Below the pieces are notes generated by a model that did no database searches, was not told the origin of the DNA, and saw nothing but the letters and a program-made list of their open reading frames with translations. Shown in pieces: positions 7,598-17,085 of a stretch of 64,000 nucleotides of DNA; positions within the stretch are counted from its first letter, which is position 1, and each line of letters opens with the position of its first letter. Source of the DNA: Lepagella muris (GTDB lineage Bacteria; Bacteroidota; Bacteroidia; Bacteroidales; Muribaculaceae); the NCBI RefSeq assembly GCF_004793975.1, contig NZ_SRYB01000027.1, positions 3,520-67,519 on the forward strand, in the 5' to 3' direction. Both the position numbers and the translations under genes were made by a program.

Positions 7598-9736
7598 ATG
7601 GACGTTGCAAGAATATTATTTGCCGGTGGACTCTCTTGCATGATGTTTCTGCCGATGGGGGCGCAGGTGGATCTTGCTTCCCAGCGTAAGGAGGTGAAGG
7701 CGTTTATGTCAGTGCCCGGACATAAAGTAGACCATAAAGGGGTGATAATAAATCCGGTTCCACATGCAATTACCGTGGATTCTGCAAGTAGCCTTTATAT
7801 CGGCAACGGTTTTAAATTCGATTCCAAGACTCTCTCTGAGTTTTCCGGCGATATTTCAACGGTCGGCATACCGACGGCAGATGATGGCGTCCGTGTCAGG
7901 ATAAGTTATGGCGATAAGAATGCCCGTAAAAAAGGTGTGCGACAAGTAAGCGGTGCATATTCTCTGACGATCAACAAGAAAGGGGTAGAGGTGACAGCAT
8001 ACGATAAGAGAGGCGTGTTTTATGCGTTGCAGACATTGCGTCAGCTTATCGATAGCCCCGTGGGGAGGGATAAGAATCTTCCATACGTGGATATAAACGA
8101 CTATCCCGATCTGAAATACCGAGGTGTGGTGGAGGGTTTCTATGGCAATCCGTGGAGCCACAAGGTGCGTCTCTCCCTTATTGATTTCTACGGAAAGAAC
8201 AAGATGACGGATTATATCTACGGACCGAAGGATGATCCATATCACAGTTCCCCCAACTGGCGCGTGCCTTATCCGGAGGATCAGGCGAATAATATAAGGG
8301 AATTGGTGGATGCCTGTAAGCGGAATCATATCAATTTCGTGTGGGCGATACATCCCGGTCAGGATATAAAGTGGGATAAGGATGATTACGAACGACTTCT
8401 CTCAAAATTTAATATGATGTATGACCTTGGGGTGCGTTCGTTTGCACTATTCTTTGACGACATTGAGGGTGAGGGTGCCGATTCGCATAAGCAGACGCAA
8501 CTCATCAACGACCTTACCCGCGATTTTGTGCGTAAGAAGGGTGATGTGTCGAATCTTAGGATATGTCCCACGGATTATACAGAGCTTTGGGCGAATCCGA
8601 AACCTACCGGGCAGTTGGCGATATATGGAGAGGAGTTGAATCCGCAGGTGGAGGTGTTCTGGACGGGTAAGGTGGTATGCAGCGACCTGACCCCGCAGAC
8701 GTTGGAATTTGTAAATTCAAGGATAAAGCGTCCGGCTCTTTTCTGGTGGAATTTCCCGGTGACAGACTATTGCCGTCATATCGTGATGCAGGGTCCGGCG
8801 TATGGACTCGACCAGACGTTGACACAAGAGAATGTGGCTGGTATAGTAAGCAATCCGATGGAGCACGGCGAGGCAAGCAAACTTGCACTGTATGGAGTGG
8901 CAGACTACACGTGGAATGTAGCCGGATATAATCCGATTGATAATTGGGAGAGGGGTATCGTGAATATTGTTCCTGAGGCACCGGAAGCCTATCGTCTTTT
9001 CGCAATACATTCCACTGACACACAGAAGGGATATCGTCGTGATGAATCGTGGGAGACCACTACCTTTGCATTTGACAATTACACACCGGAGCAGTTTGAG
9101 GCATTGCGCGATGAGTTCAGTAGAATAGAGGTGGTGCCGCAGAAGATGCAGTCGATTTCCAATAAGGGACTGCTTGAGGAGTTGGCTCCCTGGCTTGAGG
9201 AATTTGGTAAGCTCGGCAAACGCGGCAACCGCACGCTGGATCTTATCAAGATATATGAGAAGGGTGATGACCACGAATTCTGGAAGGCATACGTTGCAAA
9301 CCTTATGAGTGATGATGAGCGCAAGGCGTATGATGCCCATAGGTCAGGCACGATGAAGTTGCAGCCATTCTATGAGGATGCCATGTATGGTATGATGGCA
9401 GAGTTCTATAAGAAGGTATCGGGCGTTTATCCGAAGCAATATAGTGCGTCAGACAGTATTGATACTATTCCGGCTTATCAGTTTGCTTTTGACGGTACGC
9501 CGGAAACGGTCTATCATTTGGAGGATGCTCTTGAGTTTGACCGTAAGGAGGGTGCTTCGGTAGTGACCATACTTACGGGAGAGCCGACAGGAGAGGTAAG
9601 CGTGGTGCAATTTGATAAGAATGGTAAGGAGTTATCCCGTCATAAATTGGAAACTCCCTATACTACATTGCCGTTATCCGTCCCGGCGGTCCGCCTGAGA
9701 ATAGAAGGTCGTACCGATATCTATGAAATAATTTAG
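7598..9736 (+). CDS. GH84 beta-N-acetylglucosaminidase (O-GlcNAcase-like), exported
   Basis: 712 aa with a signal peptide ending near GAQ. A GH20b-like N-terminal domain (residues about 25-160, with YALQTLRQLI) precedes the GH84 barrel, which begins KYRGVVEGFYGNPWS. The catalytic aspartate pair is in LFFDDIEGEGA (D287-D288), as in the Bacteroides thetaiotaomicron O-GlcNAcase BtGH84. Other barrel motifs are WAIHPGQDIKW and LFWWNFPVTDY. It probably removes terminal GlcNAc from host or dietary glycans in the periplasm or at the surface. The C-terminal about 250 residues include a helical region and a beta-rich tail. Confidence 0.93.
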   Translation: MDVARILFAGGLSCMMFLPMGAQVDLASQRKEVKAFMSVPGHKVDHKGVIINPVPHAITVDSASSLYIGNGFKFDSKTLSEFSGDISTVGIPTADDGVRVRISYGDKNARKKGVRQVSGAYSLTINKKGVEVTAYDKRGVFYALQTLRQLIDSPVGRDKNLPYVDINDYPDLKYRGVVEGFYGNPWSHKVRLSLIDFYGKNKMTDYIYGPKDDPYHSSPNWRVPYPEDQANNIRELVDACKRNHINFVWAIHPGQDIKWDKDDYERLLSKFNMMYDLGVRSFALFFDDIEGEGADSHKQTQLINDLTRDFVRKKGDVSNLRICPTDYTELWANPKPTGQLAIYGEELNPQVEVFWTGKVVCSDLTPQTLEFVNSRIKRPALFWWNFPVTDYCRHIVMQGPAYGLDQTLTQENVAGIVSNPMEHGEASKLALYGVADYTWNVAGYNPIDNWERGIVNIVPEAPEAYRLFAIHSTDTQKGYRRDESWETTTFAFDNYTPEQFEALRDEFSRIEVVPQKMQSISNKGLLEELAPWLEEFGKLGKRGNRTLDLIKIYEKGDDHEFWKAYVANLMSDDERKAYDAHRSGTMKLQPFYEDAMYGMMAEFYKKVSGVYPKQYSASDSIDTIPAYQFAFDGTPETVYHLEDALEFDRKEGASVVTILTGEPTGEVSVVQFDKNGKELSRHKLETPYTTLPLSVPAVRLRIEGRTDIYEII

Positions 9737-9781
9737 GAAAGGTGTTCCTGGTTTGCGGGATAGACGGATAAGCTATGAAAT

Positions 9782-9843
9782 CGTAAAAATGTTTCTGTGA
9801 TAGAAACAAAAACGCAAAAATGTTTCTGTGATAGAAACTAAAA
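9782..9843. repeat. 31-bp tandem repeat carrying a palindrome (two copies)
   Basis: Two adjacent 31-bp units, 9782-9812 and 9813-9843, differ at only two or three positions. Each contains the palindrome-like GTTTCTGTGATAGAAAC (9791-9807 and 9822-9838). They fill the gap between the convergent GH84 gene and the AAA-ATPase-like gene. They may work as a terminator pair or as protein-binding sites; no T-run follows. Confidence 0.75.
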
Positions 9844-9856
9844 TAGCTTAATCACA

Positions 9857-11434
9857 TTATTTGTCTGTTTCGATTAGCCAGGAGTCAAGAGATCGGATTG
9901 TGCTTGAAAAATTGGCTCCGATTTTTATGATTGCCCGATTGTCATCAGCTTGGAATGGGATCATATAATCGTGCGAATTAATTTGACGGATAGCTTCTAA
10001 TGCCGATTTATCAATCTTAAATTCAAAGATATAGATATACTTTGAAGTCTTTGCAATCATGTCGATACGACCGGAAGAGGTCTTATACTCCACTTGTGTC
10101 ATAAAACCGAGCAGTTTCATGATTGTAAATGTGATGTCCTGATAATGCTGTTCAAGCCTAAGCATATTGAAACCATCCTGATTGAAGTCGGCAAACAGAC
10201 TTTGCAGCCGCTTCATGAATCCTTCAGCATCACCGGATATTACATCATTATAAAATTTCTGTATACTGAACTCTGAATCATAACCAGCATCAGGTATATA
10301 TACATTCCATAATTGGTTGAGAAAACCTCTTTCTACCTCTTTATTGGGGAATCCGAGTTGGAGCAGTCCGATTTCCGGTTCTGATGCTTTTATTGTGAGG
10401 TAGCCGGCTTGATAGAGCACGGGAAGCAGACTTGATTTCATGTCGAACGACACGTTCATGACATCAGACTGGAAAATACTATAATTTTCAAGACGTTGCG
10501 GTGAGATTTGATGTGTCTTGATCATCTTCACAAGAAATGTAGGGGTTCCGGTCTGAAACCAATAGTCGCTGATCTTTCTTTTCTGAAGGGCATTCAGCAG
10601 ACTGAAAGGATTGTAGACGTCAAGTGCATCTTCAGGTGAGAAATTATAGCCGTCATAATTCTCACGTAGTTTCGCGAATGCCTCATCCACTGTAAGATCC
10701 CTTTTTTCAGCAAGAGACGCAACCCCTTCATGAAAATATTCGTGTAGCTCGTCCTCAGTTATACCACAGATGCCGCTATATTCCTCATCCATTGATATAT
10801 CTACGAGATTATTCAGGTCGCTGAATATACTGAGATGCCCGAATTTTGTGACCCCGGTCAGCATGGCAAACCGGATATGTGTATCCTGTTTTTTTAAGTT
10901 ACTATATATGGAACGAAGATCATTACGATATTCCTCTTGTAAAGATTTATTTCCAACAGTTTCAAGGAGAGGTTTATCATATTCATCAATCAATATCACT
11001 ACAGGCTGTCCTGTCTGACGATGAGCCTCTTCTATAATTTGTCCGAATCGAAGACCGTATAAATCCTTCTCAATGATTGATATATTGTATTTCTTTTCCC
11101 AACCGGAAAGTATGGTGTTAAAATGTTTTTTCAGACTATCCGGCGATTCAAAATTGTTTCCGGAAAAGTCCAAATGAAATACGGGATGTGGTTCCCAATC
11201 AGAGGTATAGTCAGCAATAGCCAAACCGTCGAAAAGTTCCTTTCGCCCATTGAAATAGGCTTCTATCGTGGAGATCAGCAATGATTTTCCGAAACGTCGC
11301 GGACGGCTGAGGAAGATGTACTGCCCGGTTGAGATCAGACTATGGATGTATTCTGTCTTATCGACATATACGTAACCTCCCTCGCGTATCTTCGAGAAAG
11401 ATTGCAGACCGATTGGATATAATTGCCGTGACAT
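9857..11434 (-). CDS. AAA-ATPase-like protein with PD-(D/E)XK nuclease domain
   Basis: 525 aa. It starts SRQLYPIGLQSFSKIREGG, the hallmark of the AAA-ATPase_like (PF09820-type) family. Walker A is LSRPRRFGKSLLIS and Walker B is VVILIDEYDKPL. The C-terminus has SGRIDMIAKTSKYIYIFEFK, the D...E-x-K core of the PF08011-type PD-(D/E)XK domain. The family is multicopy in many gut Bacteroidales and its function is unknown. A reading from 11488 begins at a TTG that overlaps the promoter -7 box, so the ATG at 11434 is the better start. It is divergent from nothing and convergent with the GH84 gene. Confidence 0.88.
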   Translation of the reverse strand: MSRQLYPIGLQSFSKIREGGYVYVDKTEYIHSLISTGQYIFLSRPRRFGKSLLISTIEAYFNGRKELFDGLAIADYTSDWEPHPVFHLDFSGNNFESPDSLKKHFNTILSGWEKKYNISIIEKDLYGLRFGQIIEEAHRQTGQPVVILIDEYDKPLLETVGNKSLQEEYRNDLRSIYSNLKKQDTHIRFAMLTGVTKFGHLSIFSDLNNLVDISMDEEYSGICGITEDELHEYFHEGVASLAEKRDLTVDEAFAKLRENYDGYNFSPEDALDVYNPFSLLNALQKRKISDYWFQTGTPTFLVKMIKTHQISPQRLENYSIFQSDVMNVSFDMKSSLLPVLYQAGYLTIKASEPEIGLLQLGFPNKEVERGFLNQLWNVYIPDAGYDSEFSIQKFYNDVISGDAEGFMKRLQSLFADFNQDGFNMLRLEQHYQDITFTIMKLLGFMTQVEYKTSSGRIDMIAKTSKYIYIFEFKIDKSALEAIRQINSHDYMIPFQADDNRAIIKIGANFSSTIRSLDSWLIETDK

Positions 11435-11485
11435 TTCTCTAATCTTTTTAGTTTTATTAAAGCGGTTTGTGCGACTACTTTCTTG

Positions 11486-11514
11486 CAAAGATAGTCATAA
11501 ATATTTTAATTCAA
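11486..11514 (-). promoter_or_regulatory. Promoter of the AAA-ATPase-like gene
   Basis: Minus strand: TTG at 11512-11514, an 18-nt spacer, then TATCTTTG at 11486-11493. It lies about 50 nt before the ATG at 11434. Confidence 0.65.
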
Positions 11515-11564
11515 GCATTTGCAGCAGATAATTAATTTCATAAATCTGACATGTGACTTGTTTA

Positions 11565-12314
11565 TCACCATCTTCTGAAGCAACGGAAAAGATTGAAAGG
11601 ATTGAGGAAACGGAGGAATGACCGGTGGGAATCGCGACGGGCAGCACGCTCGGCTGTTTCAACTTGTGCGGCTACAATATCCTTATCTGTGCCATTCTTT
11701 ACAGCTTGACGAAGCACAGACATTATCTCATGCTTGTCGCCGAAATTAGCCTCTTGTCGGGAGAGTATGCGTGATACGGTGCGTTTGATTCTGTTAGGAT
11801 ATATCACAAACTCATAGTCCGAATCTGTCTTGATATTCTTCAGTTTACAATCGCCATAGAACACCACCACCGAATAAATCGGTATATGAGGATTATGCGG
11901 CAGATTCTCTCTCAAAGCCATGATATGCCCCTTGTTCTGCATCAGCGGATTATAGAAACGGTATTTCTCATGTCCGTGAGCGAGCACCTTTGTCCAGTAT
12001 CTCTGCCAGACATCACCGAAAATCCAGCCGCTGTAATCCTTTATCTCAAAGGCTATCAGTCCGCATTTCGTAGCCACCACCAAGTCAACCTGCGTATATG
12101 TGCCGGATCTCCGCCGGATATAGCAGTCATGAAAGATAGCTTTTGGGTTGATTCCCATTCTAAGCAACGTGAGGACAGTCTTCCTTTCCGACCATTCCCC
12201 ACGTTTTGGGGACGTTACACTACGGAGCAGCCGCCTGTCGTCAATATATCTCCACAGGCGTATGCAGGCTATAGTGATGAATAGGATAAGGATAGATATT
12301 GCAATTAGTTCCAT
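11565..12314 (-). CDS. NERD (nuclease-related) domain membrane protein
   Basis: 249 aa. An N-terminal transmembrane helix (LIAISILILFITIACIRLW) is followed by a NERD domain. Landmarks are GEWSERKTVLTLL, the strand YTQVDLVVATKCG and LIAFEIKDYSG, which give the D...E-x-K nuclease-like core. The C-terminus is basic and aromatic. NERD proteins are predicted nucleases but are rarely characterised. The start codon lies 2 bp from the stop of the pseudouridine synthase upstream, so the two are probably co-transcribed. Confidence 0.8.
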   Translation of the reverse strand: MELIAISILILFITIACIRLWRYIDDRRLLRSVTSPKRGEWSERKTVLTLLRMGINPKAIFHDCYIRRRSGTYTQVDLVVATKCGLIAFEIKDYSGWIFGDVWQRYWTKVLAHGHEKYRFYNPLMQNKGHIMALRENLPHNPHIPIYSVVVFYGDCKLKNIKTDSDYEFVIYPNRIKRTVSRILSRQEANFGDKHEIMSVLRQAVKNGTDKDIVAAQVETAERAARRDSHRSFLRFLNPFNLFRCFRRW

Positions 12315-12316
12315 TC

Positions 12317-13912
12317 TTATTTCTTAGGAAAATCGGGATTAGACGTGAAGGAGTAGGGTGTGCCATTGAAGGAGAAACTTATAGCCGATGCGTGCAGCAG
12401 CATACGGGAGCAGGGGGTGCGGTTATTACGATAGTATAGTTTGTCGCCAACTATCGGCATACCGAGTCCGAGAGGGGAGGCAGCGTGCAGTCGCAACTGA
12501 TGAGTGCGTCCTGTAAGAGGATGAAATTCAATATGGGTAAGTCCGTCCTTGACCTGCACCACGCGATAATCCGTCAGCGCATCCTTGCCGCCATTGGTCA
12601 TGTATATGTCCACCATCTGTCGGGGGCGGTCGTTAAGGTCGGGAGCCAACGGTAGTGAGATTCTTCCTTCAAGTGGGTGAGAGGTGACGGATATATCGCC
12701 GTCAAGCACAGCTATATACGTCTTCTTCACCAACCGCATTTCAAACATACGATGAAACCGGCTCTGCGTCCTCACGTCAAAAGCGAGTAGCAACAGTCCG
12801 GAAGTGTCGCGGTCGAGTCGGTGTGCCGGAAATACGTCGCGCCCATAATGCTTACGCAATAGGCTTACCACAGATGGCGCGTCGCTTTTACCGGGTACGG
12901 AGAGGAGTCCGGAAGGTTTGTTGACCACGCAAAATCTCTCGTTCTCATATATAATTTCCGGCATCAGTTCGCCGGGGAGGGATGAGGAGGGTGATTGATC
13001 CACGTCAAGCCCGCGCATCATCCATCCGAGTATAGGCAGGCACTTGCTATGGCAAGCCGGATAGTGCGCTCCATGATAGCGCACTTCCCCCCTTGGAGAT
13101 TCCCCATGCCAGAACTCAGCGATTTCCAGAGGTTGCAGATCATGAAGATAGGCATATTGCAGCAACTTCGGTGCGCAGCATTCGCCACTTCCGGAGGGTG
13201 GCACTATGCCGTTATACTCTACAAAGATAGTGTTGAGGTCTTTTGATTCACCCTCTGCGTTAAGCATACGGAAATTGGAGAATAGCCAGCGCTGCAGATT
13301 CTCCGACATTCGTCGTCGTTTCTCTTTCAATCCGGAGATACGCGCCTTACATTCGTCAATACGCTCCAGTATGGGGGCAAGTTGCTGACGTGCTGCGAGT
13401 TTGCAACGATGCAGTTCAGCTTTAAGATACTGGCTCTCACGTATCAGCAGAGTCTCTTCCTCCTGAGATACGCCCTCCTTGCGGCGTGCATCGCGTATGG
13501 TCTTAGCCTCCGCCATACGTCGGCGTGCAACCTCAATAGCATTATCGGTCTCCGCTTTCAAAGTCTCATATTCGCGTAGGAGAGATGCATATTCATGGTT
13601 CTCTATTTCGGATATGACGCGATTGAGAGCAGAGATCTCCCTTTCATGCACCTTGAAATAACCATCCTCATCAAGATAATCGAATATAGGCGGCACAAAT
13701 CCCTGCCAATGGAAAGAATCGGCAATCTGTCCGGAGAATGCAGCAAGGGAGGATACCACTCCGTCAGCATCCTTCACCAATAAAATACCAAACATCTTCC
13801 CCTTCTCGATTTCATCGCGGAAGGGGGGATGGCGCATGATGTCCCATTGAAGCATCTCGCTATAGGCACGGAGCAGATCCGGACTCGGAGAGTAGTGGAA
13901 CGGGGAATTCAT
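12317..13912 (-). CDS. Large RluA-family pseudouridine synthase
   Basis: 531 aa, far longer than the about 220-320 aa of typical RluA enzymes. The catalytic domain is C-terminal, from about residue 310 (PEIIYENERFCVVNKPSGLL). It has the active-site motif AHRLDRDTSGLLLLA, where the Asp is catalytic, and HPLTGRTHQLRLH. The N-terminal 300 residues hold a globular start, a long coiled coil (about 90-200, EARRRMAEAKTIRDARR) and a conserved block with GSGECCAPKLLQYAY. This architecture is known in Bacteroides. It isomerises uridines in RNA, target unknown. The gene starts 6 bp after thiC and is therefore probably under the TPP riboswitch. Confidence 0.9.
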   Translation of the reverse strand: MNSPFHYSPSPDLLRAYSEMLQWDIMRHPPFRDEIEKGKMFGILLVKDADGVVSSLAAFSGQIADSFHWQGFVPPIFDYLDEDGYFKVHEREISALNRVISEIENHEYASLLREYETLKAETDNAIEVARRRMAEAKTIRDARRKEGVSQEEETLLIRESQYLKAELHRCKLAARQQLAPILERIDECKARISGLKEKRRRMSENLQRWLFSNFRMLNAEGESKDLNTIFVEYNGIVPPSGSGECCAPKLLQYAYLHDLQPLEIAEFWHGESPRGEVRYHGAHYPACHSKCLPILGWMMRGLDVDQSPSSSLPGELMPEIIYENERFCVVNKPSGLLSVPGKSDAPSVVSLLRKHYGRDVFPAHRLDRDTSGLLLLAFDVRTQSRFHRMFEMRLVKKTYIAVLDGDISVTSHPLEGRISLPLAPDLNDRPRQMVDIYMTNGGKDALTDYRVVQVKDGLTHIEFHPLTGRTHQLRLHAASPLGLGMPIVGDKLYYRNNRTPCSRMLLHASAISFSFNGTPYSFTSNPDFPKK

Positions 13913-13918
13913 ATCTCG

Positions 13919-15634
13919 TCAGGATTCTGAGCATGAACCGGCGATATCTTGGGAAATCCTCATGGCGCAGAAATTTGGTCCGCACATCGTGCAGAACCTG
14001 TCGTCAGCATCAGGGGCGTTGCGTCTTGACTCAAGATAGTAGCGTTTGGCTTTTTCAGGGTCAAGTGACAGATTGAACTGGTCTTTCCATCTGAATTCAT
14101 AGCGCGCCTTGCTGAGGGCGTCGTCCCTTACGTTGGCACCCGGAAATCCCTTGCAGAGGTCCGCGGCATGGGCGGCAATCTTATAGGCTATTACCCCATC
14201 GCGCACATCGTTCAGGTCGGGTAGGGAGAGATGTTCCTTAGGGGTGACGTAGCATATCATGGCGGTTCCGAGACTTGAGATTATTGCCGCTCCGATTGCC
14301 GACGTGATATGGTCGTAGGCGGGTGCTATATCGGTGGTGAGCGGACCGAGAGTATAGAACGGCGCGCCGTCGCATGTCTTGACCTGCTTATCCATATTCT
14401 CGCGTATCTTGTTCATGGGCACGTGTCCCGGACCCTCGATAATTACCTGCACATCGTGTTGCCACGCCTTGCGTGTAAGCTCGCCGAGCACTTCAAGTTC
14501 AAGAAATTGCGCGCGGTCGTTGGCATCGTGTGTCGAGCCGGGACGCATCCCGTCGCCGAGCGAGACAGCCACATCATATTTGTTGAGAATCTCGCATATC
14601 TCATCAAAATGAGTGTAGAGGAAGCTTTCCTGATCATGCTCCACACACCATTGCGTCATGATGGAGCCTCCACGCGACACACATCCTGTCAGACGTTTGC
14701 CCACGAGTAGGGCATGCTCGCGGAGCACACCGGCATGGATAGTGAAATAGTCCACACCCTGCTCACATTGTTCGATGAGTGTGTCGCGGTAGATCTCCCA
14801 TGTGAGGTCGCTCACTTTTCCGTTGACTTTCTCAAGAGCCTGATATATAGGCACCGTGCCAACCGGTACCGGACAGTTGCGGATGATCCATTCGCGGGTC
14901 TCGTGTATGTTGTTGCCCGTAGACAGATCCATCAGCGTGTCGCCACCCCAATAGCAGCTCCATACCGCCTTTGCCACCTCCTCCTCAATGCCCGAGGAGA
15001 GTGCTGAGTTGCCGATATTGGTGTTGAGTTTTACTGAGAAAGCCGGTCCGATGATCATAGGCTCAGCTTCCGGATGGTTGATATTGGCGGCAATGATGGC
15101 GCGCCCGGCAGCCACCTCGTCGCGCACGAACTCGGGAGTGATGTAGGTCTTTATGCCTCTCTTCTCATTATCGAGATTCTCGCGGATCGCCACGTATTCC
15201 ATCTCCGGGGTGATCATCCCCTTGCGGGCATAGTGCATCTGGGTGACACGCCGACCCTCCTTTGCCTTGCGGGGTTTGTGGGTCATCGGGAAACGTATGG
15301 CATCGAGAGACTTGTCGTCACGTCGTGCCTTGCCGTATTCGCTTGATATGTCGGGCTGCACCTCTGTGTCGTCTCTGTCAGCAATCCAACTCTCTCGCTT
15401 GCGGGGAAGACCCTTATTGATGTCAATCTTGATGTCAGGGTCGGTATACGGACCACTTGTGTCGTACACTGTCACCGGCTCGTTAGGATATTCCACTCGT
15501 TTGCCGTTTTCAATAGTGACCGTGGGATATTGGTGTATCTCTCTCATCGCCACTTTTATTGGAAACAGTTTCCCATTCACGTATATCTTGGTTGAGTTAG
15601 GATAGACCGAGACATTGATATTTTCTATGTTCAT
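13919..15634 (-). CDS. thiC: Phosphomethylpyrimidine synthase ThiC
   Basis: 571 aa radical SAM enzyme that turns aminoimidazole ribotide into HMP-phosphate for thiamine synthesis in the cytoplasm. The C-terminal cluster-binding motif C-x2-C-x4-C is visible as CTMCGPNFC (C548, C551, C556). Other family blocks are FSVKLNTNIGNSA, DLSTGNNIHETREWI and EGPGHVPMNKI. A TPP riboswitch and promoter lie directly upstream. No other thi gene follows; the downstream gene is a pseudouridine synthase. Confidence 0.97.
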   Translation of the reverse strand: MNIENINVSVYPNSTKIYVNGKLFPIKVAMREIHQYPTVTIENGKRVEYPNEPVTVYDTSGPYTDPDIKIDINKGLPRKRESWIADRDDTEVQPDISSEYGKARRDDKSLDAIRFPMTHKPRKAKEGRRVTQMHYARKGMITPEMEYVAIRENLDNEKRGIKTYITPEFVRDEVAAGRAIIAANINHPEAEPMIIGPAFSVKLNTNIGNSALSSGIEEEVAKAVWSCYWGGDTLMDLSTGNNIHETREWIIRNCPVPVGTVPIYQALEKVNGKVSDLTWEIYRDTLIEQCEQGVDYFTIHAGVLREHALLVGKRLTGCVSRGGSIMTQWCVEHDQESFLYTHFDEICEILNKYDVAVSLGDGMRPGSTHDANDRAQFLELEVLGELTRKAWQHDVQVIIEGPGHVPMNKIRENMDKQVKTCDGAPFYTLGPLTTDIAPAYDHITSAIGAAIISSLGTAMICYVTPKEHLSLPDLNDVRDGVIAYKIAAHAADLCKGFPGANVRDDALSKARYEFRWKDQFNLSLDPEKAKRYYLESRRNAPDADDRFCTMCGPNFCAMRISQDIAGSCSES

Positions 15635-15737
15635 TATGTTGATTGTTATTTAATTGTCGGAGTATGAGTGTTACAGTGACACGTATAAATAAAAAACGGT
15701 CCGATCTGTGGACCGCACCGAATGATAGAGGATTCTA

Positions 15738-15830
15738 ATTCCATGGGAAGCTCCCTTCATCGGCATTATCCGCATCAGGTTCACAGGGTATGATCTCAGC
15801 TCCTGAAGGGGCACCCCTGCTTCGTCTGCA
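15738..15830 (-). promoter_or_regulatory. TPP riboswitch (THI element)
   Basis: Read on the minus strand the leader contains GCAGGGGTGCC, then CTGAGATCATACCC, GAACCTGATGCGG and GAAGGGAGC. These are the conserved thi-box segments of a thiamine pyrophosphate aptamer in the right order. It lies about 100 nt before thiC and should reduce expression of thiC and its co-transcribed genes when TPP is plentiful. Confidence 0.95.
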
Positions 15831-15859
15831 AAGGTAGTTTAAAAACTCAACACATGCAA
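15829..15859 (-). promoter_or_regulatory. thiC promoter
   Basis: Minus strand TTG (15857-15859), a 20-nt spacer and TACCTTTG (15829-15836). Transcription would begin at the first bases of the riboswitch aptamer. Confidence 0.75.
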
Positions 15860-16069
15860 ATTTAGGCACCGGTTTTATTTTTTATTCCCGAAGAAAGGAT
15901 AAAGGATCATTAAGTAATCAAAGAAAAGAAAGAAAACTCTGCGTTCTCCGTGAGATTGATGGTTTAAATGGAGCATGGGGAGCATGGTGCCTCCTGATCT
16001 TCTGACTTCTATATCCCGCTGCAGGTTGATGAGATACATAAGAAGTGATTGTAGACCAGGGAGGGTGGG
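15860..16069. other. Gap before thiC promoter with one degenerate dispersed repeat
   Basis: No gene is supported here. Around 15935-15975 the text CTGCGTTCTCCGTGAG and nearby GGTTTAAATGG is a degraded copy of the dispersed CTCCGTG repeat described at 37498-37645. Confidence 0.5.
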
Positions 16070-16483
16070 TCAATCGTTGAAGGCAAGGGTGAGGGCTATG
16101 CCATCATTGGTGAAATTGATTGCCTTGGGGGAGAGAATTTCAAGAGCCTTCTTCAATTGTGGGATATTCTGAAGATGCACCAATATCGTGTGGTTCTCCT
16201 TCGGTTCGATAATCTCACCCAGTTTGGATTTCGTCAGATACTGAGTAATGCCGGAAATCACCATATCAAGGGGTGCACCACCATCATATTTGAAAAAGAT
16301 GTCATTCCCCTGAATCCTCACCACAGTGAGTTTCACGGAGATAGTCATCAGAAGAATCTTCTTGCCATACGCGACATTGACAGAGTCCCTGTCGACGAAA
16401 GACAGTTTCACAGGAGCCTTCGCAGCCTTCAAAATCTGCTGCTCCACTTCCGGATAAGAAATCGCTATTTTCATATCAATCAA
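16070..16483 (-). CDS. Hypothetical protein (137 aa)
   Basis: I do not recognise the family. The protein has an alternating beta/alpha look, with KILLMTISVKLTVVRIQ and IFFKYDGGAPLDMVI, and no signal peptide, membrane segment or cysteine motif. Either M1 or M4 (MKIAISYPEVEQQIL) could be the start. It follows the 191-aa zinc-finger protein by 26 bp on the same strand, so both may be one transcription unit at the edge of the accessory island. Confidence 0.65.
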   Translation of the reverse strand: MIDMKIAISYPEVEQQILKAAKAPVKLSFVDRDSVNVAYGKKILLMTISVKLTVVRIQGNDIFFKYDGGAPLDMVISGITQYLTKSKLGEIIEPKENHTILVHLQNIPQLKKALEILSPKAINFTNDGIALTLAFND

Positions 16484-16509
16484 ATTTATATTTATAATTC
16501 TAACGTAAC

Positions 16510-17085
16510 TTAACCGTCAAAATTACTATTCTCTTGTGAGATATTTTTCTCCCATTTTTCTATCTCGTTATAAAACCCATAATCCCGTGCAATCGTCTTG
16601 AATCTCCGTAATACATTACTCATATAGTTCGGTTCGAACAATCCCTTTTCAGAAGCTTTCTTATAACGATTGAATGCTTCGGTGAAAGCATTGAAAGCTT
16701 CCTCCCGTGAAGGGAAATATGTAAGTTTGATTCTACGGAGTCCCGATTTGAAACATCTCATGTAATCATCGCGAGTCCAGTTCTTTTCCGTGACAGTTTT
16801 TTTGTCAATACCGTCGTTTGATGCCTTGACTTGATTATTACCTTGATTTGTATTCTGATAGAGCGACTTTTGGAATTTACTGGTATAAGCCTTTTTGTGG
16901 GAACTTGTCAGATGCCATGCAGCACATGCAGCGCAGTAATATGTTCGGGTCAGCTTCTTACCCCCGCTTTTCACCACATCTTGACCATTATAGCGTATAA
17001 AAGCGAGAGCTTTCTCTTTTGATGGAAAACTCATCTTGGCTCGATTGCAATCTGGACAAAATATATGATTCTTAGTCGGTTTCAA
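16510..17085 (-). CDS. Hypothetical protein with two CxxC knuckles
   Basis: 191 aa. CPDC near residue 10 and CAAC near residue 52 could bind one zinc ion as a split treble-clef or ribbon. The spacer carries a basic helix and the rest is lysine- and arginine-rich (KSGLRRIKLTYFPSREEAF), which suggests nucleic-acid binding. No family is recognised. It stands at the edge of the island and has low-GC codon use like its neighbours. Confidence 0.65.
   Translation of the reverse strand: MKPTKNHIFCPDCNRAKMSFPSKEKALAFIRYNGQDVVKSGGKKLTRTYYCAACAAWHLTSSHKKAYTSKFQKSLYQNTNQGNNQVKASNDGIDKKTVTEKNWTRDDYMRCFKSGLRRIKLTYFPSREEAFNAFTEAFNRYKKASEKGLFEPNYMSNVLRRFKTIARDYGFYNEIEKWEKNISQENSNFDG

Noticed and set aside
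9782..9843. Possible CRISPR-like array
   Set aside because: Only two adjacent units without spacers or cas genes; a simple tandem repeat.
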